64,000 nucleotides of DNA from the NCBI GenBank assembly GCA_913048385.1, contig CAJWVZ010000013.1, positions 1 to 64,000 of the forward strand, in the 5' to 3' direction. Under the pieces are notes generated by a model that was not told the DNA's origin, made no database searches, and worked only from the letters and a program-made list of their open reading frames with translations. The position numbers were made by a program, and so were the translations under genes. Shown piece after piece: positions 61,557-64,000 of the stretch. How positions within the stretch are numbered: position 1 is the first letter of the stretch; the number at the start of each line of letters is the position of its first letter. The stretch is from an uncultured Gammaproteobacteria bacterium. Its GTDB lineage: Bacteria > Pseudomonadota > Gammaproteobacteria > Pseudomonadales > Pseudohongiellaceae.

Positions 61557-62282
61557 GTGAGACAAATTGTTTTAGATACGGAAACGACCGGGCTTGATCC
61601 TCAGCAAGGACACAAAGTTATTGAGATTGGTTGTGTAGAGATAATTGACCGCAAGTTAACTGGCGCTCATTATCAATGCTATCTCGATCCGGAGCGAGAT
61701 ATCGATGCGGGGGCAGAGGAAGTGCACGGAATCTCCCGTGAGTTTTTGACGGGAAAGCCGCGCTTTTATCAAATTGAATCAGAGTTCCTGTCGTTCATTG
61801 AGGGTGCGGAGCTTATCATTCATAACGCTCCCTTTGATGTAGGGTTCCTTGATTCTGAGCTGGGTCAAACATCCTCGCCCATAGCCTCGATTAAAGGTCG
61901 TTGTGAAGTATTGGATAGTCTGGTCATGGCAAAGCAAAAGCATCCAGGCCAAAGAAACAGCTTAGACGCGTTATGTCGTCGATACGATGTCGATAACACT
62001 CAAAGAACTTTGCATGGAGCGTTGCTAGACGCTGAAATTTTAGCAGATGTTTATTTAGCGATGACAAGCGGGCAGCGGAACTTAGAGCTCACTACTGCAG
62101 CTACAGGAAGTAGAATTACCGCAGAAATTATAAAATCAGAAGCCTTCGATCGGCATTTGCCGTTGATTATAGTTAGGGCCTCAGAGGATGAAGAAGCGGC
62201 TCATTCTGAAAGTCTTGCTGTTATTAATGACAAAAGCATGGCCGGATGTCTTTGGATTGCGTTGGACAGGCAAAATAAATAG
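61557..62282 (+). CDS. dnaQ: DNA polymerase III epsilon subunit (proofreading exonuclease)
   Basis: The 241-residue DEDDh exonuclease has ExoI VLDTETTGLDP (Asp7, Glu9). ExoII is HNAPFDVGFLD and ExoIII HGALLDAEILADVY. A Gln-containing segment after the catalytic domain (SGQRNLEL) may be the sliding-clamp-binding motif, and the C-terminal tail would bind the alpha subunit. Translation starts at GTG. It is paired with rnhA. Confidence 0.96.
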   Translation: MRQIVLDTETTGLDPQQGHKVIEIGCVEIIDRKLTGAHYQCYLDPERDIDAGAEEVHGISREFLTGKPRFYQIESEFLSFIEGAELIIHNAPFDVGFLDSELGQTSSPIASIKGRCEVLDSLVMAKQKHPGQRNSLDALCRRYDVDNTQRTLHGALLDAEILADVYLAMTSGQRNLELTTAATGSRITAEIIKSEAFDRHLPLIIVRASEDEEAAHSESLAVINDKSMAGCLWIALDRQNK

Positions 62283-62306
62283 CAGAGTAAAATTACAGAG
62301 ATTGAT

Positions 62307-63110
62307 ATGTCGAATCGTCCAAATATTCTACAACCTTCAGATATTCGTATAGATGATAGGTATATTATCTTTTTTGAGGGTTCTGTCGTTGTCAGAGGAG
62401 CAAAATATGTTTGGGAACTTGGAGACCTTGACCCAGCAGAATTGGTGCTAGGCGCCCTTGTTCTCGTCGAAGATGAAGGAGAGGCTCTGATTGCTGTTGA
62501 TGCTCAGAATGATTTTAGTAAAGACTTAAACGCTGATTTGGTTTCGGTAAGAAGCCTGCTTCGAAACAACCCGGAAGTCGTGTTGCAGACGGTAGGGAAA
62601 GCAAATCAACTGGTAGAGTGGTACCAACAACATCAATATTGTGGGAAATGTGGTGAGAAAACGATTCCAAGATCGACAGAGCGTGCTCTTGAATGTATCC
62701 CATGTGATCGGCACTATTTTCCAAGAATTAATCCTTGTGTCATTGTTTTGGTCAGACGAAACGAGGAAGTCTTGTTGGCGAAAAGCGCTCGTCTCAATAG
62801 CGATTTTTTTAGTTGTTTGGCCGGCTTCATTGAGGTTGGCGAGACTCCGGAACAAACTGTGGAGCGAGAGGTGTATGAGGAGGTTGGTCTGTATGTAAAA
62901 AATGTTAGATACATTTTTAGTCAATCTTGGCCTTTCCCCTCACAATTAATGTTAGGTTTTATTGCAGAGTATAGAACTGGAGAGTTGGTTTTACAGGCTG
63001 ATGAAATAGCTGAAGCTGCTTGGTATGAGCTAGGCAAACTGCCAAATACTCCGAGTTCGGCTGTGAGTGTGGCAGGGCGCTTGATCGAGTACGCGAATCA
63101 AAATAGGTAA
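62307..63110 (+). CDS. nudC: NADH pyrophosphatase / RNA NAD-decapping hydrolase NudC
   Basis: The 267-residue Nudix protein has a Cys4 zinc site (CGKCG and CIPC). The Nudix box begins GFIEVGETPEQTVEREV and ends YEEVG. The NADH-specific signature is SQSWPFPS where SQPWPFPS is usual. It hydrolyses NAD(H) and NAD caps on RNA. It lies 24 bp after dnaQ. Confidence 0.95.
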   Translation: MSNRPNILQPSDIRIDDRYIIFFEGSVVVRGAKYVWELGDLDPAELVLGALVLVEDEGEALIAVDAQNDFSKDLNADLVSVRSLLRNNPEVVLQTVGKANQLVEWYQQHQYCGKCGEKTIPRSTERALECIPCDRHYFPRINPCVIVLVRRNEEVLLAKSARLNSDFFSCLAGFIEVGETPEQTVEREVYEEVGLYVKNVRYIFSQSWPFPSQLMLGFIAEYRTGELVLQADEIAEAAWYELGKLPNTPSSAVSVAGRLIEYANQNR

Positions 63111-63125
63111 AGGAATATTAGAAAT

Positions 63126-64000
63126 ATGGAATATATTATTGAATATGGTGTTTTTCTTGCAAAGGTCGTAACAATTGTTGTGTCGATTGTTTTTATTTTA
63201 GGTGTTGCGTTTTCAAATTCGAATCGACGTGAGAAAGGTGGAAAAAAAGGTGTGATTCGTGTGTCTTATCTTAACGAGTATTATGAAAACCTGAGTGACT
63301 CTCTTAAAATCGCGGTCCTTGATAAGCCAACATTAAAACTGTTAGAAAAAGCCGAAAAGAAAAAAGCTAAGGATGAAGAGAAAAAAAGTAAGAAACGAGC
63401 AAAAAATAATGCTAAGACGTTAGACCCAAAAACTAGCAAAGAAACTATTATTACCCCTGAAGACGAGAGAAAGAAAAGAGTTTTCGTGCTTAATTTTGAG
63501 GGTGATGTAGGCGCAGAGAGTGTGAGTTCCTTGCGTGAAGAAATCACAACGGTACTGTCGCTGGCTGATGAGTCTGATGAGATTGTTTTGCGCCTTGAGA
63601 GCCCGGGCGGAATGGTCCATGCGTATGGCCTTGCATCATCACAGTTACTCCGTATACGTAATGCCGGCATACCGCTCACGATCTGTGTTGATAAGGTTGC
63701 AGCTAGTGGTGGTTATATGATGGCTTGCTTGGCAGATCGACTCATCGCAGCACCATTTGCAATTATCGGCTCTATTGGCGTCCTGGTGCAGCTCCCTAAT
63801 TTCAGTAGAGTGCTGCAGAATTACGATGTGGATTATGAAATCATCTCGGCCGGCGAATATAAGAGAACCTTAACAACATTTGGAGAGATAACGGAAAAAG
63901 GTAGAGAAAAGGTAAAGGAAGAAGTTGAAACAATCCACGATGTCTTTAAGAAATGGGTTAAGGAGTACAGACCGGCCGTAGAGATAGATAAAATAGCAAC
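63126..64000 (+). CDS. sohB: SohB-type S49 signal-peptide-peptidase-like protease (3' cut by window edge)
   Basis: The frame opens at ATG 63126 and is still open at the window end, giving at least 291 residues. It has an N-terminal membrane segment (about 8-28) and a very Lys-rich stretch (about 75-105). The S49 peptidase domain has RLESPGGMVHAYGLA and the catalytic Ser in AASGGYMMA, followed by IGSIGVLVQLPN. The catalytic Lys is expected in the following SAGEYKRTLTTFGE region. SohB is an inner-membrane protease of uncertain substrate. It follows nudC by 15 bp. Confidence 0.92.
   Translation, partial: MEYIIEYGVFLAKVVTIVVSIVFILGVAFSNSNRREKGGKKGVIRVSYLNEYYENLSDSLKIAVLDKPTLKLLEKAEKKKAKDEEKKSKKRAKNNAKTLDPKTSKETIITPEDERKKRVFVLNFEGDVGAESVSSLREEITTVLSLADESDEIVLRLESPGGMVHAYGLASSQLLRIRNAGIPLTICVDKVAASGGYMMACLADRLIAAPFAIIGSIGVLVQLPNFSRVLQNYDVDYEIISAGEYKRTLTTFGEITEKGREKVKEEVETIHDVFKKWVKEYRPAVEIDKIA

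Overview
The window is a gene-dense, moderately AT-rich stretch of chromosome from a gammaproteobacterium. Gene order is very close to Pseudomonas and its marine relatives. The yciK-mupP-ubiG-deaminase cluster lies beside gyrA, followed by pheA / tyrA-aroA / cmk / rpsA / ihfB / lapA, then wbpL-wbpM / tRNA-Asn / uvrB. A typical thrS-infC-rpmI-rplT-pheS-pheT-ihfA-merR-tRNA-Pro run and a tig-clpP-clpX-lon-hupB-ppiD run come later. The low G+C, short spacers and missing neighbours suggest a compact, probably marine lineage of the Pseudomonadales/Cellvibrionales type. That placement is inference from synteny and composition only.

Layout. 1-3892: the 3' end of rluB, then a leftward operon of amidohydrolase (mtaD-like), ubiG, mupP and yciK. 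4378-14183: a rightward block for DNA topology, aromatic amino acids, translation and pyrimidines (gyrA, pheA, tyrA-aroA fusion, cmk, rpsA, ihfB, lapA, pyrF). 14296-18147: what remains of an O-antigen type locus (wbpL, wbpM), a periplasmic cyclophilin and tRNA-Asn. 18494-19399: a membrane-anchored protein of unknown function and a frameshifted DksA-like pseudogene. 19413-29200: uvrB, tRNA-Val, the thrS to ihfA translation operon, a MerR-type regulator and tRNA-Pro. 29464-37251: smc, zipA, ligA and djlA (chromosome and cell division). 37466-49710: a large M16 peptidase and a YlqF GTPase leftward, then bolA, a Bax-like glucosaminidase, a polysaccharide deacetylase, ttcA, yheU, tusA, xni, pdxB, alaA, msrB and a small conserved protein. 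50072-58473: the protein quality-control block. 58522-64000: fabI and a POT peptide transporter leftward, then rnhA, dnaQ, nudC and the 5' part of sohB.

No phage, insertion sequence, CRISPR array, toxin-antitoxin pair or defence island was found, and almost every gene is a recognisable housekeeping gene. The points most worth a second look are local. They are a perfect 15-bp inverted repeat that would pair the lapA start codon into an RNA stem; an in-frame GAACAT hexanucleotide repeat giving ZipA a His/Glu tract; and a dksA-like gene broken by two apparent single-base deletions. There is also an O-antigen island position holding only wbpL and wbpM, and a prephenate dehydratase without its usual chorismate mutase domain, coupled directly to gyrA because serC and hisC are absent. 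Short direct repeats lie in the gyrA and ttcA leaders. I did not find a convincing new multi-gene system.
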